Shown: positions 1 through 11,030 of the stretch, one piece after another
How the letters are laid out: each line of letters begins with the position of its first letter
Numbering within the stretch: position 1 is the stretch's first letter
Source: Clostridium thermosuccinogenes
GTDB lineage: Bacteria > Bacillota > Clostridia > Acetivibrionales > DSM-5807
Direction: 5' to 3'
NCBI RefSeq assembly: GCF_002896855.1
Contig: NZ_CP021850.1
Location: forward strand, 1,265,665-1,329,664
Length of the DNA: 64,000 bases
The notes under the pieces: generated by a model
Told to the model about the DNA's origin: nothing
The model's input: only the letters and a program-made list of their open reading frames with translations
The model's database searches: none
Made by a program: the position numbers and the translations under genes

Positions 1-852
1 ATATTGTATCCGTTGATAGTCAAACTGACCAACACCTTTATGAGTGAGCATGACCTGATTGATGGTACGGTCCGCTTCATACCCAGGAACTTCACCCTGT
101 TCAATTATCAGAAAGCAATAGAGCATACGAAATTCTTTGAAGGGCTTAAGAATACATTTTTAGTGTCCTTCCTCTGCGGTGTGCTTCAGATGTTTGTTTG
201 CACGGTTATCGGGTATGGCCTGGCGAGGTTCAAGTTTAAAGGAAGGAACATTGTGTTTGCTTTGGTGGTATTTACGATATTGGTACCTCCTCAGACCTAC
301 ATGATTTCTCTTTATATGAAGTTCCGATTCTTTGATGTATTTGGAATAGTAAAAGCAATAACCGGCAATACGGTCCGGCTGCTGGATACTTACTGGCCTA
401 TGGCAATTCTGTCTCTGACTGGCTTTGGATTTAAGAACGGTTTATACATACTGATAATGAGGCAATATTTCAAAGGCATGCCCAAGGAGCTGGAGGAAGC
501 TGCTTATGTGGATGGATCCGGTTTGTTCCGCACCTTTACCACCATCATCCTGCCGCTGTCTTTATCCATGATGGTGACCATTTTCCTGTTTGCCTTTTCA
601 TGGCAATGGACGGATATTTTCTATTCCTCCATGTTCTTCAGCCGTATAAACCTTTTGTCCAATGCCCTGATGGTAGGCTTTGAAGGAATGATGCTGCCGG
701 GCAGGACTTTGGGACTCAAGACGGGTCAGCCATTGACATCAACGCTGACCAATACCATGTCCCTGATGGTCATAGCACCCTTGCTCATAATCTACATATT
801 CGCCCAGAGGAGGCTTGTGGAGGGTATCGAGCGAAGCGGCATAGTGGGATAA
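1..852 (+). CDS. Carbohydrate ABC transporter permease, MalG type (5' end outside window)
   Basis: Inner-membrane permease subunit of a sugar ABC importer. The frame is open from base 1, so the true start lies upstream; 283 codons remain. About five or six hydrophobic segments are visible. The cytoplasmic EAA loop that docks the ATPase is clear (KELEEAAYVDG, near residue 161, followed by a conserved ILPLS). The C-terminus (RRLVEGIERSGIVG) is typical of MalG/UgpE-like permeases. The next gene, 30 bases on, is a GH76-like lipoprotein, so an alpha-mannan or related oligosaccharide is a plausible substrate; this is inference from context only. Confidence 0.9.
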   Translation: MLYPLIVKLTNTFMSEHDLIDGTVRFIPRNFTLFNYQKAIEHTKFFEGLKNTFLVSFLCGVLQMFVCTVIGYGLARFKFKGRNIVFALVVFTILVPPQTYMISLYMKFRFFDVFGIVKAITGNTVRLLDTYWPMAILSLTGFGFKNGLYILIMRQYFKGMPKELEEAAYVDGSGLFRTFTTIILPLSLSMMVTIFLFAFSWQWTDIFYSSMFFSRINLLSNALMVGFEGMMLPGRTLGLKTGQPLTSTLTNTMSLMVIAPLLIIYIFAQRRLVEGIERSGIVG

Positions 853-882
853 TGCAAGTAATGATGAGATGGAGGTAAAAGC

Positions 883-2157
883 TTGAAATTAAAAAATGCT
901 GTAATTGTACTGCTGGCATCAGCCGTATTTGTCATGGGCTGCAGCATGCAGACCGACGGCGGAAGGAACGGTAATGCCGGAAATGGGACTTTAAGTGCCG
1001 GTGAAAATCCGAAAAGTGAAACAGGTACAAGCTCTGTTGACGAAAACGGCGAAAAGGTTGGGAATAGTGATTATATTATAAAAGAAGAAAATGATGAGAA
1101 AGGGGCAGGAATGCCGATGGATATCAGAAACAAAAGCTATAGCGAACAAGCTGAATGGGCGCAAGAGATGCTCAAAAAGTACTACTGGAATGAATCCGAA
1201 AGGTTTATGAACAACACCTATCCTTCTGACAAGGATAACGGTCATCTAAACTACTGGTGGAAGGCCCATGCGGTTGATGCCATGATGGATGGGTATGAGA
1301 GAACCGGGGAAAAGAGATATACCGACATGGCTGAGCAAATTGTGAAAGGCATTATATGGAGGAACGGTTCCCTTTACAATGAATTTTACGATGACATGGA
1401 ATGGCTGGCATTGTCGGCGCTAAGGCTTTATGATGCTACCGGCGACGAAACGATAAAGAATTATGTTTTGAAGCTGTGGGAAGAAATCAAGAAGGCGTGG
1501 TGGGAGGATGAATTGGGCGGTATGGCCTGGAAAAAGAATGATGACAACAGGAATACCTGCTCAAATGGTCCTGCGGCCATTCTTGCCGCAAGATTGTATA
1601 CCCGGTTTGGGGATGAGGAAAACCTGGAATGGGCCAGGAAAATCCATGCATGGCTCAAGAAAAACCTTGTGGACCCTGAGAGTGGAATAGTATGGGACGG
1701 CCTGGCGGTAAAGCAGGACGGCACTGTGGAAGTAAATAAAAGCTGGCTGTTCACTTACGGCCAGGGTACTTATTTGGGAGCAGGGGTGGAGCTTTATAAG
1801 GCAACCGGTGAAGAGCAGTATCTTAGGGATGCGGAAAAAACGGCTGCCGCCGCTTTAGACAAGCTCGTCAATTTCTCGTCAGGTATATTGAAGGATGAAG
1901 GCCAGGGAGATGGAGGCTTGTTTAAAGGAATACTGATAAGATATCTGGTGAACTTGTATGAAGTAAACAGGGATGAAGCCATAAAAGAAATGATATATCA
2001 TAATACCGATTCTCTGGTAAACATATCCTATTCCGACGGTTTGTTCGGAACCTCTTGGGATAAGCGGCGCCCGATGCCCCTCGACCTTTCCACTCAGCTC
2101 AGCGGTGTATTCCTGGTTGAAGGCGCGGCAAAAATCGATAGAATGGAAAACAAATAA
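883..2157 (+). CDS. Secreted lipoprotein, glycoside hydrolase family 76-like (alpha-1,6-mannanase fold)
   Basis: A 424-residue protein with a lipoprotein signal (hydrophobic residues 5-18, lipobox ending at Cys20), then a Gly/Asn/Ser-rich linker to about residue 80. The rest is rich in Trp and Tyr and has the repeated helical pattern of an (alpha/alpha)6 barrel. An adjacent Asp pair (Asp170-Asp171 in YDDMEW) matches the catalytic DD of GH76 endo-alpha-1,6-mannanases. The start is TTG, chosen because GGAGG sits just upstream and the signal peptide begins there. It follows a sugar ABC permease in the same direction, so it probably cleaves glycans at the cell surface for that importer. Family assignment is from motif memory; another alpha/alpha-toroid hydrolase is possible. 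Confidence 0.72.
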   Translation: MKLKNAVIVLLASAVFVMGCSMQTDGGRNGNAGNGTLSAGENPKSETGTSSVDENGEKVGNSDYIIKEENDEKGAGMPMDIRNKSYSEQAEWAQEMLKKYYWNESERFMNNTYPSDKDNGHLNYWWKAHAVDAMMDGYERTGEKRYTDMAEQIVKGIIWRNGSLYNEFYDDMEWLALSALRLYDATGDETIKNYVLKLWEEIKKAWWEDELGGMAWKKNDDNRNTCSNGPAAILAARLYTRFGDEENLEWARKIHAWLKKNLVDPESGIVWDGLAVKQDGTVEVNKSWLFTYGQGTYLGAGVELYKATGEEQYLRDAEKTAAAALDKLVNFSSGILKDEGQGDGGLFKGILIRYLVNLYEVNRDEAIKEMIYHNTDSLVNISYSDGLFGTSWDKRRPMPLDLSTQLSGVFLVEGAAKIDRMENK

Positions 2158-2192
2158 CGGTATCCTTTAGCAAATATCAAAGGAATTCAAAG

Positions 2193-2236
2193 GCGGTTTG
2201 AACCGGATGACAGTAGCCGGCTCAAGCCGCTTTTTA
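2193..2236 (+). terminator. Rho-independent terminator after the GH76-like gene
   Basis: Arms 2193-2206 and 2217-2230 pair over 14 positions with one wobble and one mismatch, followed by five T. It closes the sugar-uptake transcript. Confidence 0.8.
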
Positions 2237-2255
2237 CTGCCTGAGAAAAATATTC

Positions 2256-2284
2256 TATTCACAAATGGATGGGTATGTTATAAT
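2256..2284 (+). promoter_or_regulatory. Probable sigma-A promoter upstream of lepA
   Basis: TATAAT at 2279-2284 with a TGT extension, and a weak -35 (TATTCA, 2256-2261) at 17 bases. A second TATAAT lies at 2326-2331. Which one is used cannot be told from the sequence. Confidence 0.5.
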
Positions 2285-2437
2285 ATATCGATGATAAAAT
2301 ATCAAGCTCCAGAATAATTATCGGTTATAATAGATACAATCACCATTGATGAATTAACTGGCACAACAAATTGATTCATTATATGTTTATTGAATTTTTA
2401 CTGATTTAATATACGTTTTGCAGCGGAGGATATTTGA

Positions 2438-4249
2438 ATGGCAAGTGAAAGACAAAGGAAGATAAGGAATTTTTGCATCATAGCGCATATTGATCACGGC
2501 AAATCAACCCTGGCTGACAGGCTTATACAGATGACGGGAGTCCTGTCGGACCGGGAGATGGAAGAACAGGTTCTGGATAATATGGATATCGAAAGGGAGC
2601 GGGGAATCACCATAAAGGCCCAGTCTGTGCGTATGCGGTACAAAGCGGAGGACGGGGAGGAATATATATTCAATCTTATTGATACCCCCGGGCATGTCGA
2701 TTTCAATTATGAGGTGTCAAGAAGCATTGCAGCCTGCGAAGGAGCAATACTGGTGGTTGACGCTGCCCAGGGAATTGAAGCCCAGACACTGGCAAACGTA
2801 TATCTCGCGTTGGAGCACAATCTGGAGATAATGCCGGTGATAAATAAGATAGACCTGCCCAGTGCACAGCCTGAAGTTGTAAAGAAGGAAATAGAGGATG
2901 TCATAGGCCTCGATGCCAGCGACGCACCATTGATATCGGCCAAAAACGGAATAAATATAGAAAGCGTCCTGGAAAACATTGTATACAAGATTCCATGCCC
3001 TGAAGGGGACGAGGATGCTCCTTTGAAGGCGCTGATATTTGACTCCTATTACGACAGTTACAAGGGTGTTATCGCCTTTGTGAGAATAAAGGAAGGCAGA
3101 GTAAAGACTGATGACAGGATAAGAATGATGTCCACCGGAAGGGAATTCCAGGTAACCGAAGTCGGTTATTTCAGACCGGGTTCCCTTATGCGTTGTGACG
3201 AACTGCTGGCAGGCGATGTCGGCTATATAGCAGCCAGCATCAAGAATGTAAGGGATACAAGGGTGGGAGACACCATCACTCTTGCGGACAACCCGGCAAA
3301 AGAGCCCCTGCCTGGCTATAAAAAAGCGAATTCCATGGTTTTCTGCGGCATATATCCTGCTGACGGAGCAAAATACGATGATTTGAGGGATGCTCTGGAG
3401 AAACTGCAGTTGAACGACGCTTCCCTTACTTTTGAACCCGAAACGTCGGTAGCGCTGGGTTTCGGCTTCAGATGCGGCTTCCTGGGACTGCTCCATATGG
3501 AAATAATACAGGAGAGATTGGAAAGGGAGTACAATCTTGATCTGGTGACTACGGCACCAAGTGTTGTCTACAGGATAACCAAGACCAACGGAGATGTGTT
3601 GATGATAGACAATCCCACCAATCTTCCACCTGCTGTTGAGATAGATAAAATGGAAGAGCCTGTGGTAAAGGCCAGCATAATGACCCCTACGGAGTATGTC
3701 GGCAATATCATGGATTTATCCCAGGAACGCCGGGGCGTATTCAAGGATATGAAATACATCGATGAGAAAAGGGTAATGCTCACTTATGAGATACCTTTGA
3801 ATGAGATTATATATGATTTCTTTGACACCCTGAAATCGAGGACGAGGGGTTATGCTTCCCTCGACTATGAGCTCATAGGATACAAGGAATCTGATCTTGT
3901 AAAACTGGATATTCTAATAAACGGAGAACCGGTTGACGCTCTTTCCTTTGTAGTGCATTCTGAAAAGGCCTACTCCAGGGGAAGGAGAATAGCAGAAAAG
4001 CTTAAGGATTCAATACCGAGGCAGCAGTTTGAAATCCCGATACAGGCATGCATTGGAGGCAAGATTATAGCCAGAGAGACCGTAAGAGCATACAGGAAGG
4101 ATGTCCTGGCTAAATGCTATGGCGGTGACATAACCCGTAAGAAGAAGCTTCTTGAAAAGCAAAAAGAAGGAAAGAAGAGAATGCGCCAGGTAGGAAGCGT
4201 GGAAGTTCCGCAAGAGGCCTTTATGAGCGTGTTGAAGCTGGATACGTGA
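2438..4249 (+). CDS. lepA: Elongation factor 4 (LepA), ribosomal back-translocase GTPase
   Basis: A 603-residue translational GTPase of the usual LepA length. The G1 motif AHIDHGKST is at residues 16-24, with DTPGH (G3) and NKID (G4) following. The C-terminal half contains the EF-G-like domains and the LepA-specific tail ending in MSVLKLDT. It binds ribosomes and helps stalled or mispositioned complexes under stress. The ATG start is 6-10 bases after GGAGG. It is followed by hemW about 100 bases on, an arrangement that is common next to hrcA in Firmicutes. Confidence 0.97.
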   Translation: MASERQRKIRNFCIIAHIDHGKSTLADRLIQMTGVLSDREMEEQVLDNMDIERERGITIKAQSVRMRYKAEDGEEYIFNLIDTPGHVDFNYEVSRSIAACEGAILVVDAAQGIEAQTLANVYLALEHNLEIMPVINKIDLPSAQPEVVKKEIEDVIGLDASDAPLISAKNGINIESVLENIVYKIPCPEGDEDAPLKALIFDSYYDSYKGVIAFVRIKEGRVKTDDRIRMMSTGREFQVTEVGYFRPGSLMRCDELLAGDVGYIAASIKNVRDTRVGDTITLADNPAKEPLPGYKKANSMVFCGIYPADGAKYDDLRDALEKLQLNDASLTFEPETSVALGFGFRCGFLGLLHMEIIQERLEREYNLDLVTTAPSVVYRITKTNGDVLMIDNPTNLPPAVEIDKMEEPVVKASIMTPTEYVGNIMDLSQERRGVFKDMKYIDEKRVMLTYEIPLNEIIYDFFDTLKSRTRGYASLDYELIGYKESDLVKLDILINGEPVDALSFVVHSEKAYSRGRRIAEKLKDSIPRQQFEIPIQACIGGKIIARETVRAYRKDVLAKCYGGDITRKKKLLEKQKEGKKRMRQVGSVEVPQEAFMSVLKLDT

Positions 4250-4350
4250 CGTGATGGCGAAAGCAAATGAAATTGGCAACTAAAGCAGAATATTAAATTC
4301 ACAAAGGGGCACCCGATGAGGTTGCCCTTTATAATTAAGAAGGAGATTTT

Positions 4351-5496
4351 ATGGGGACGGAAACCAAAAAGATAAGTTTATATATTCACGTGCCTTTCTG
4401 CAAGGCAAAATGCTATTATTGCGATTTTAACTCCTTCGCAGGCATGTCGGGCCGAATTGCACCCTATTTCAAAGCCCTTCTTGGAGAAATTGAGCTCTAT
4501 GGAGAGCGTTTGAAGGGCTATGGCATAAAGACGATTTTCATAGGAGGGGGAACCCCCAGCTTTGTTGATGCTGAATATATATCAGCTGTTGCAGAGTCTT
4601 GCAGAAAGCATTTTGATTTGCTGGAAGATGCTGAAATAACTATTGAAGCAAATCCCGGCACGCTGAGCTTTGAGAAGCTGGCAGCCTACAGGAGCATGGG
4701 AATCAACAGGCTGAGCATGGGCTTGCAGGCGTGCCAGGATGATATTTTAAAGAGCATAGGCAGGATACATAAATACCAGGAATTTGTGGAGAACTTCCAA
4801 CAGGCTAGAAGGGCAGGCTTCTCCAATATAAATGTGGATTTGATCTTCGGGCTTCCGAACCAGACTCTGGAGGACTGGAAGGAAACCCTTGATAAGGTTG
4901 CCGGCCTTGAACCGGAGCATATATCCTGCTATAGCTTGTCCATTGAAGAGGATACTGTATTTGGCGATAGGCTGAAAGCCGGCGAGCTCAAACCCGCCGA
5001 TGATGAATTGGACCGCAGAATGTACCATATGGCAAAGGATATGCTGACCAGTTATGGTTATGGGCATTATGAAATATCCAATTTTGCCAAATCCGGCTTC
5101 GAATGCCTGCACAACCTGACATACTGGAAGGCGGAGGAGTATGCCGGACTGGGAGCAGGAGCCCATTCCTACCTGGATTCGGTGAGATTCAATAATGTTT
5201 ATTCCGTCGAAGACTATATAGATTGCATATCCCGAGGGACCCTTCCGGTGGAGGACGAACATCCGCTGGATGCGGAGGAAAAAATGTCCGAATTCATGAT
5301 GCTGGGGTTCAGGCTGATTGGCGGTATAAGCATAACAGAGTTCATGCAAAGGTTCGGCTCCGACGTATATGCTTTATTCGGAAATAAAATTAAGATGCTG
5401 GAAAACAAAGGATTGATTGAGGTTATAGGAGATTGCATCAAACTTACTGATTCAGGTCTCGATCTTGCAAATCAGGTTTTCATGGAGTTCATATAA
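4351..5496 (+). CDS. hemW: Heme chaperone HemW, radical SAM (HemN-like)
   Basis: A 381-residue radical SAM protein. The cluster-binding CX3CX2C is Cys17, Cys21 and Cys24 (PFCKAKCYYCDF), with a GGGTPS motif soon after. Length and the N-terminal cluster fit HemW, which lacks the extra N-terminal domain of the oxidase HemN. HemW binds heme and passes it to target proteins rather than oxidising coproporphyrinogen, although it is often annotated as a coproporphyrinogen oxidase. RBS AGAAGGAG precedes the ATG. It lies between lepA and the hrcA promoter. Confidence 0.93.
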   Translation: MGTETKKISLYIHVPFCKAKCYYCDFNSFAGMSGRIAPYFKALLGEIELYGERLKGYGIKTIFIGGGTPSFVDAEYISAVAESCRKHFDLLEDAEITIEANPGTLSFEKLAAYRSMGINRLSMGLQACQDDILKSIGRIHKYQEFVENFQQARRAGFSNINVDLIFGLPNQTLEDWKETLDKVAGLEPEHISCYSLSIEEDTVFGDRLKAGELKPADDELDRRMYHMAKDMLTSYGYGHYEISNFAKSGFECLHNLTYWKAEEYAGLGAGAHSYLDSVRFNNVYSVEDYIDCISRGTLPVEDEHPLDAEEKMSEFMMLGFRLIGGISITEFMQRFGSDVYALFGNKIKMLENKGLIEVIGDCIKLTDSGLDLANQVFMEFI

Positions 5497-5583
5497 GCGC
5501 AGCCTGCATAAATAGGCCAGCCTGAACAAATAATATCCGTGAATTCTGGTAATTGTAAATTTTCAAATACAGGAACAAATCTC

Positions 5584-5612
5584 TTGACAAAGATATGCTA
5601 AGGTGGTATTTT
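5584..5612 (+). promoter_or_regulatory. Sigma-A promoter of the hrcA-grpE-dnaK operon
   Basis: A consensus -35 TTGACA (5584-5589), a 17-base spacer and TATTTT (5607-5612). Transcription would start near 5619, just before the CIRCE operator, which also rules out a start codon at 5603 for hrcA. Confidence 0.8.
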
Positions 5613-5621
5613 TAAAGTATA

Positions 5622-5648
5622 TTAGCACTCGGCTTGCTAGAGTGCTAA
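5622..5648 (+). promoter_or_regulatory. CIRCE operator (HrcA binding site)
   Basis: Perfect inverted repeat TTAGCACTC - 9 bases - GAGTGCTAA, identical to the CIRCE consensus. It sits at the transcription start and 14 bases before the hrcA ATG, so HrcA represses its own operon in a GroE-dependent way. This follows from established knowledge of Class I heat-shock control. Confidence 0.97.
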
Positions 5649-5662
5649 CAAGAGGGGTGTTA

Positions 5663-6727
5663 ATGATGTTATTAGATGATAGGAAGATGCGAATTCTCCG
5701 CGCTATTATCGACGACTACATCAACACTGCGGAACCTGTAGGTTCAAGGACAATTGCCCGAAAGCATGAGCTGGGGTTGAGTTCTGCCACTATACGAAAT
5801 GAAATGGCTGATCTGGAGGAAATGGGCTATCTGTCACAGCCGCATACGTCAGCAGGTAGGATACCTTCTGATAAAGGTTACAGGTTTTATGTGGATCAGT
5901 TGATGGAAGTGAGACAACTTACTCCAGCGGAGATAGAGAGCATACGGAGCACCATGGAGGTAAGAATAAATGAATTAAGTCAGCTTATAAGGCAGGCTGC
6001 CGCAGCTATGTCCCAACTGACAAAATATACGTCGGTAGCTGTCACCTCTCACAAGAAGAAAAGCATGATAAAAGCTGTACAGGTTGTTCCAATTGAGTCC
6101 GGCAAGGCGCTGGTTATAGCTGTTACAAACACAGGCACAGTCAGGAATGAGATCATAAGGATATCGGAGAGTACAACTCCTGACTTTTTGAATAGAATGT
6201 CAAATATGCTGAATGATAAAATCAGCGGTTTGACGGTGGGAGAAATCAATTTGCCTTTGTTGAACGATTTTTCACATCTGCTCGGATTGCCGGATGACCA
6301 GGTGTCACCCATATTGACCGGCATTCATGACTGCATTAAGCAGATTGACAGCCCTAACGTTTACCATGAAGGGGCTATAAATATATTTAATTTTCCGGAG
6401 TTCAGAGATATTGTCAAGGCGAGGGAATTTTTGCACATTCTGGACGAAAAGGAACTATTGTTTAATCTGCTGAATGACAATACCGGAAGTAATGAGATCA
6501 CCATTCGTATTGGAACAGAAAATGAGCTGGAAGAGATTAAAGACTGCAGCCTGATAAGCGCTACTATTAGCTTTAACGGTATGGAACTGGGATCGATAGG
6601 CATATTGGGTCCCACGAGGATGGAATATCCGAGGGTTGTGTCTTCAATGAGCTTCATACAAAAGAAGATAAACAGGGAGATAAAAAAGCTCTTTGGAGAG
6701 AGTGACGACAGTAAAGACACATATTAG
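5663..6727 (+). CDS. hrcA: Heat-inducible transcription repressor HrcA
   Basis: Repressor of Class I heat-shock genes, 354 residues from ATG 5663 (a second ATG follows at 5666). This start was chosen because AGGGGTG lies just upstream and the CIRCE operator and promoter lie between it and the longer open frame. The N-terminal winged helix (DDRKMRILRAIIDDYINT, then SSATIRNEMADLEEMGYL) and the GRIPSDKGYR segment are typical. The rest is the GAF-like dimerisation domain. It is the first gene of hrcA-grpE-dnaK and is autoregulated through CIRCE. Confidence 0.97.
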   Translation: MMLLDDRKMRILRAIIDDYINTAEPVGSRTIARKHELGLSSATIRNEMADLEEMGYLSQPHTSAGRIPSDKGYRFYVDQLMEVRQLTPAEIESIRSTMEVRINELSQLIRQAAAAMSQLTKYTSVAVTSHKKKSMIKAVQVVPIESGKALVIAVTNTGTVRNEIIRISESTTPDFLNRMSNMLNDKISGLTVGEINLPLLNDFSHLLGLPDDQVSPILTGIHDCIKQIDSPNVYHEGAINIFNFPEFRDIVKAREFLHILDEKELLFNLLNDNTGSNEITIRIGTENELEEIKDCSLISATISFNGMELGSIGILGPTRMEYPRVVSSMSFIQKKINREIKKLFGESDDSKDTY

Positions 6728-6742
6728 TTCAACTATTTATTA

Positions 6743-6799
6743 AAGAATGAAGCATTAAATGTTAAGTGTGATTATACCTGCTTTTAATGCTTCATTCTT
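6743..6799 (+). repeat. Perfect 17-bp hairpin between hrcA and grpE
   Basis: Arms 6743-6759 and 6783-6799 are exact inverted complements (AAGAATGAAGCATTAAA) with a 23-base loop. No T-run follows, so it is not a typical terminator. It may be an mRNA processing or stability element adjusting hrcA versus grpE-dnaK levels. Confidence 0.6.
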
Positions 6800-6868
6800 A
6801 ACTACTCATTAATCTCAGTTGCATCCGGCACGGGTGCGCGGACTAAAACAGGAGGTTGTAAGCGTAAA

Positions 6869-7531
6869 ATGGAACAGCAAAAAGATCCACAGGATATCCT
6901 GAACAATGAGGTGTCCGGCAACAGTGGAAATGAGGAAGTACAAAAGGAAAATAACAATGCTGCAGGCCAGGAAGCTCAAGAAGTCCAATTGGAAACAGAT
7001 TCCGAGGTAAAGACGGATCCTGAGGAGAATGCAAATTCCGAAGCTAAGGGGGATTCCGGGAGCAATGAGGAGCTGGAGGCTTTAAAGGCTAAGCTTAAGG
7101 AGCAGAGCCAAAAGTGCGATGAGTACTTTAGCAGGATGCAAAGGCTGGCAGCGGAATTTGACAATTACAAAAAAAGGACCGCCAAGGAAAAGGAATCGTT
7201 ATATCTGGAAACAGTTGCAGATGTCGTGGCAGTGTTTCTGCCGGTTGCGGACAATCTTGACAGGGCTTTAAAGGCCGCGGAAGACAGCAGCGACCAGTCC
7301 CTTAAGGAAGGGGTGCAGCTTGTTCACAGACAGATGATGGATGTGCTAAAAAGCCTGGGTGTGGAAGAGATTAAGAGTGTGGGAGAGAAATTCAATCCCG
7401 ATTTACATAATGCGGTAATGCACGTTACTGATGATTCGGTAGGCGAGGGAATTATAGTAGAAGAATTCCAGAAGGGTTATATCATAAAGGACAAGGTTGT
7501 TCGCTATAGCATGGTAAAGGTAGCTAACTAA
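6869..7531 (+). CDS. grpE: Nucleotide exchange factor GrpE
   Basis: A 220-residue DnaK co-chaperone that releases ADP. The first ~65 residues are acidic and Glu/Asn-rich, followed by a long coiled coil (EELEALKAKLKEQSQKCDEY). The conserved FDNYKKRTAKEKE and LPVADNLDRAL then follow, and the beta domain ends with VRYSMVKVAN. AGGAGG lies 13 bases before the ATG, a slightly long spacing; no better start is present. It sits between hrcA and dnaK and should share their heat-shock control. Confidence 0.96.
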   Translation: MEQQKDPQDILNNEVSGNSGNEEVQKENNNAAGQEAQEVQLETDSEVKTDPEENANSEAKGDSGSNEELEALKAKLKEQSQKCDEYFSRMQRLAAEFDNYKKRTAKEKESLYLETVADVVAVFLPVADNLDRALKAAEDSSDQSLKEGVQLVHRQMMDVLKSLGVEEIKSVGEKFNPDLHNAVMHVTDDSVGEGIIVEEFQKGYIIKDKVVRYSMVKVAN

Positions 7532-7641
7532 TTTTTTGAGTGAAAGAAATCATGATATGAAGCCCCGGAGGGGGTCAAACCATTTATGTCAGCTCGGAAA
7601 TAGCTATAAAAATTTTATATATATTCAGGTGAAATACTTAG

Positions 7642-9507
<1,866 letters not shown>

Positions 9508-9602
9508 ATAAAAAGATGATGCCGATATAAAATGCGGTTTCGGCGCTTGAAAGGCGAAAAACCTATTTATCAAAGGCAAGAAGAATGCTGTAAGCTTAAG
9601 AA

Positions 9603-9641
9603 AATAAGCCAAAGTCATGGAAATGGCATTGGCTTATTTTT
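9603..9641 (+). terminator. Terminator after dnaK
   Basis: Arms 9603-9618 and 9623-9638 pair at 14 of 16 positions around GGAA, and the 3' side runs into TTTTT. It ends the hrcA-grpE-dnaK transcript about 100 bases after dnaK. Confidence 0.85.
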
Positions 9642-9689
9642 AAGTTTGCTGATAAATTTACCGATGCGTCAGCTTAGTCGGTATTTCAA

Positions 9690-9721
9690 TTGAAGTTTTA
9701 AATGGTATATTGTGATATAAT
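9690..9721 (+). promoter_or_regulatory. Extended -10 promoter of dnaJ
   Basis: TGATATAAT (TATAAT 9716-9721 with the TG extension). The best -35 (TTGAAG, 9690-9695) is 20 bases away, so the extension probably compensates. It lies after the dnaK terminator, making dnaJ-prmA-rsmE a separate unit. Confidence 0.6.
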
Positions 9722-9764
9722 GATACGGGTATTTTTGCACAATATTTAACTGGATGGATTGGAC

Positions 9765-9815
9765 CTTTGTGCTGGTGAGCCGGGTATGCTGCAATACCTG
9801 CTCACCGGCACAAAG
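9765..9815 (+). repeat. Long hairpin in the dnaJ leader
   Basis: Arms of about 22 bases (9765-9787 and 9794-9815) pair with very few mismatches: CTTTGTGC... against ...GGCACAAAG. No T-run follows, so it is not a terminator. It lies between the promoter and the dnaJ RBS and could affect transcript stability or translation. Confidence 0.6.
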
Positions 9816-9852
9816 ATAAGCTTAATACCGTTATTGGATTGGAGTTGATTGG

Positions 9853-11007
9853 ATGGCAAACAAGCGGGACTATTATGAAGTCCTTGGAGTTGACAAAAAT
9901 GCATCCGACGCAGATATAAAGAAGGCTTACCGAAAGCTTGCGAAAAAATATCATCCTGATGTAAATCCGGGAGATAAGGAAGCTGAGGCTAAGTTTAAAG
10001 AAATAAATGAAGCCTATGAAGTTTTGAGTGATTCCCAGAAAAGGGCGCAGTATGACCAGTTCGGGCATGCAGGTATGGACCCCAACAACGGCTTTGGTGG
10101 CTTCGGTGGCGGCTTCGGTGGCTTTGGCGATTTTGATTTTGGCAGTGTGGGAGATATTTTTGAGACCTTCTTCGGCGGAGGCGGCTTTGGCGGAAGATCA
10201 AGAAGCAGGACCGGCCCGCAGAAAGGCGCCGATTTAAAATACTCGATGGAGATTTCCTTTGAGGAAGCAGCCTTTGGTGTGGAAAAAGAGATAAAGGTTA
10301 ACCGCATGGAGAACTGCAAAACTTGTGGAGGCACCGGTTCAAAGCCAGGAACATCACCGGTTACATGCAAGCACTGCAACGGCACAGGACAGGTTCAGTA
10401 CAAGCAGAGTACGCCTTTCGGGCAGTTTGTCAATATTAAAACCTGTGATGTATGCCATGGGGAAGGCAAAATCATAGTCAACCCTTGCAGCGCATGCAAT
10501 GGAAAAGGTAAGGTCAGGAACACGGTGAAGGTAAAGATCAAAGTGCCTGCAGGCATTGACAATGGACAGACGATATCCTTGAGGGGAGAAGGCGAACCGG
10601 GTGTAAGAGGAGGTCCGGCAGGAGACCTGTTCATAACGATAAGAGTGCGTCCTCATCCGTTGTTCCAGCGTCAGGGCAATGATGTCATCTGCGAAATACC
10701 CATAACCTTTGTGCAGGCGGCTCTTGGTGCCGAGCTGGAAGTACCTACCCTGGACGGCAATGTGAAATATACTGTGCCTGAGGGAACTCAAACCGGTACC
10801 GTATTCAGGCTCCGTTCAAAGGGAATACCTTATTTAAGAGGCAGCGGCCGGGGAGACCAGTATGTCAAGGTCCACGTGGAGGTTCCGAAGAAGCTGAACG
10901 AAAAGCAGAAAGAGCTGCTGAGACAGTTTGCGGAGTTGAGCGGAGATGAAAACCATGAGCAAAGAAAAGGTTTTTTTGATAAAATGAAGGATGCCTTGGG
11001 AATGTAG
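9853..11007 (+). CDS. dnaJ: Chaperone protein DnaJ (Hsp40)
   Basis: A 384-residue type I Hsp40. The J domain carries HPD at residues 34-36, which stimulates DnaK ATPase. It is followed by a Gly/Phe-rich segment (about 75-115), then four CxxCxGxG zinc-binding motifs ([32 protein letters not shown]) and the C-terminal substrate-binding domains. The RBS is GGAG before the ATG. It is separated from dnaK by a terminator and its own promoter, and is followed closely by prmA. Confidence 0.98.
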   Translation: MANKRDYYEVLGVDKNASDADIKKAYRKLAKKYHPDVNPGDKEAEAKFKEINEAYEVLSDSQKRAQYDQFGHAGMDPNNGFGGFGGGFGGFGDFDFGSVGDIFETFFGGGGFGGRSRSRTGPQKGADLKYSMEISFEEAAFGVEKEIKVNRMENCKTCGGTGSKPGTSPVTCKHCNGTGQVQYKQSTPFGQFVNIKTCDVCHGEGKIIVNPCSACNGKGKVRNTVKVKIKVPAGIDNGQTISLRGEGEPGVRGGPAGDLFITIRVRPHPLFQRQGNDVICEIPITFVQAALGAELEVPTLDGNVKYTVPEGTQTGTVFRLRSKGIPYLRGSGRGDQYVKVHVEVPKKLNEKQKELLRQFAELSGDENHEQRKGFFDKMKDALGM

Positions 11008-11030
11008 GATAAAATAGACGGAGGATGCAC

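Noticed and set aside
2717-3496. Long minus-strand frame inside lepA (259 codons)
   Set aside because: Antisense shadow of a highly conserved gene; no RBS and no recognisable protein.
4290-4335. Terminator between lepA and hemW
   Set aside because: The AAGGGGCA/TTGCCCTT pairing is short and imperfect and the T-run is poor.
5603-5662. Longer N-terminus for hrcA
   Set aside because: It would begin upstream of the predicted transcription start and contain the CIRCE operator; ATG 5663 has an RBS and the family N-terminus.
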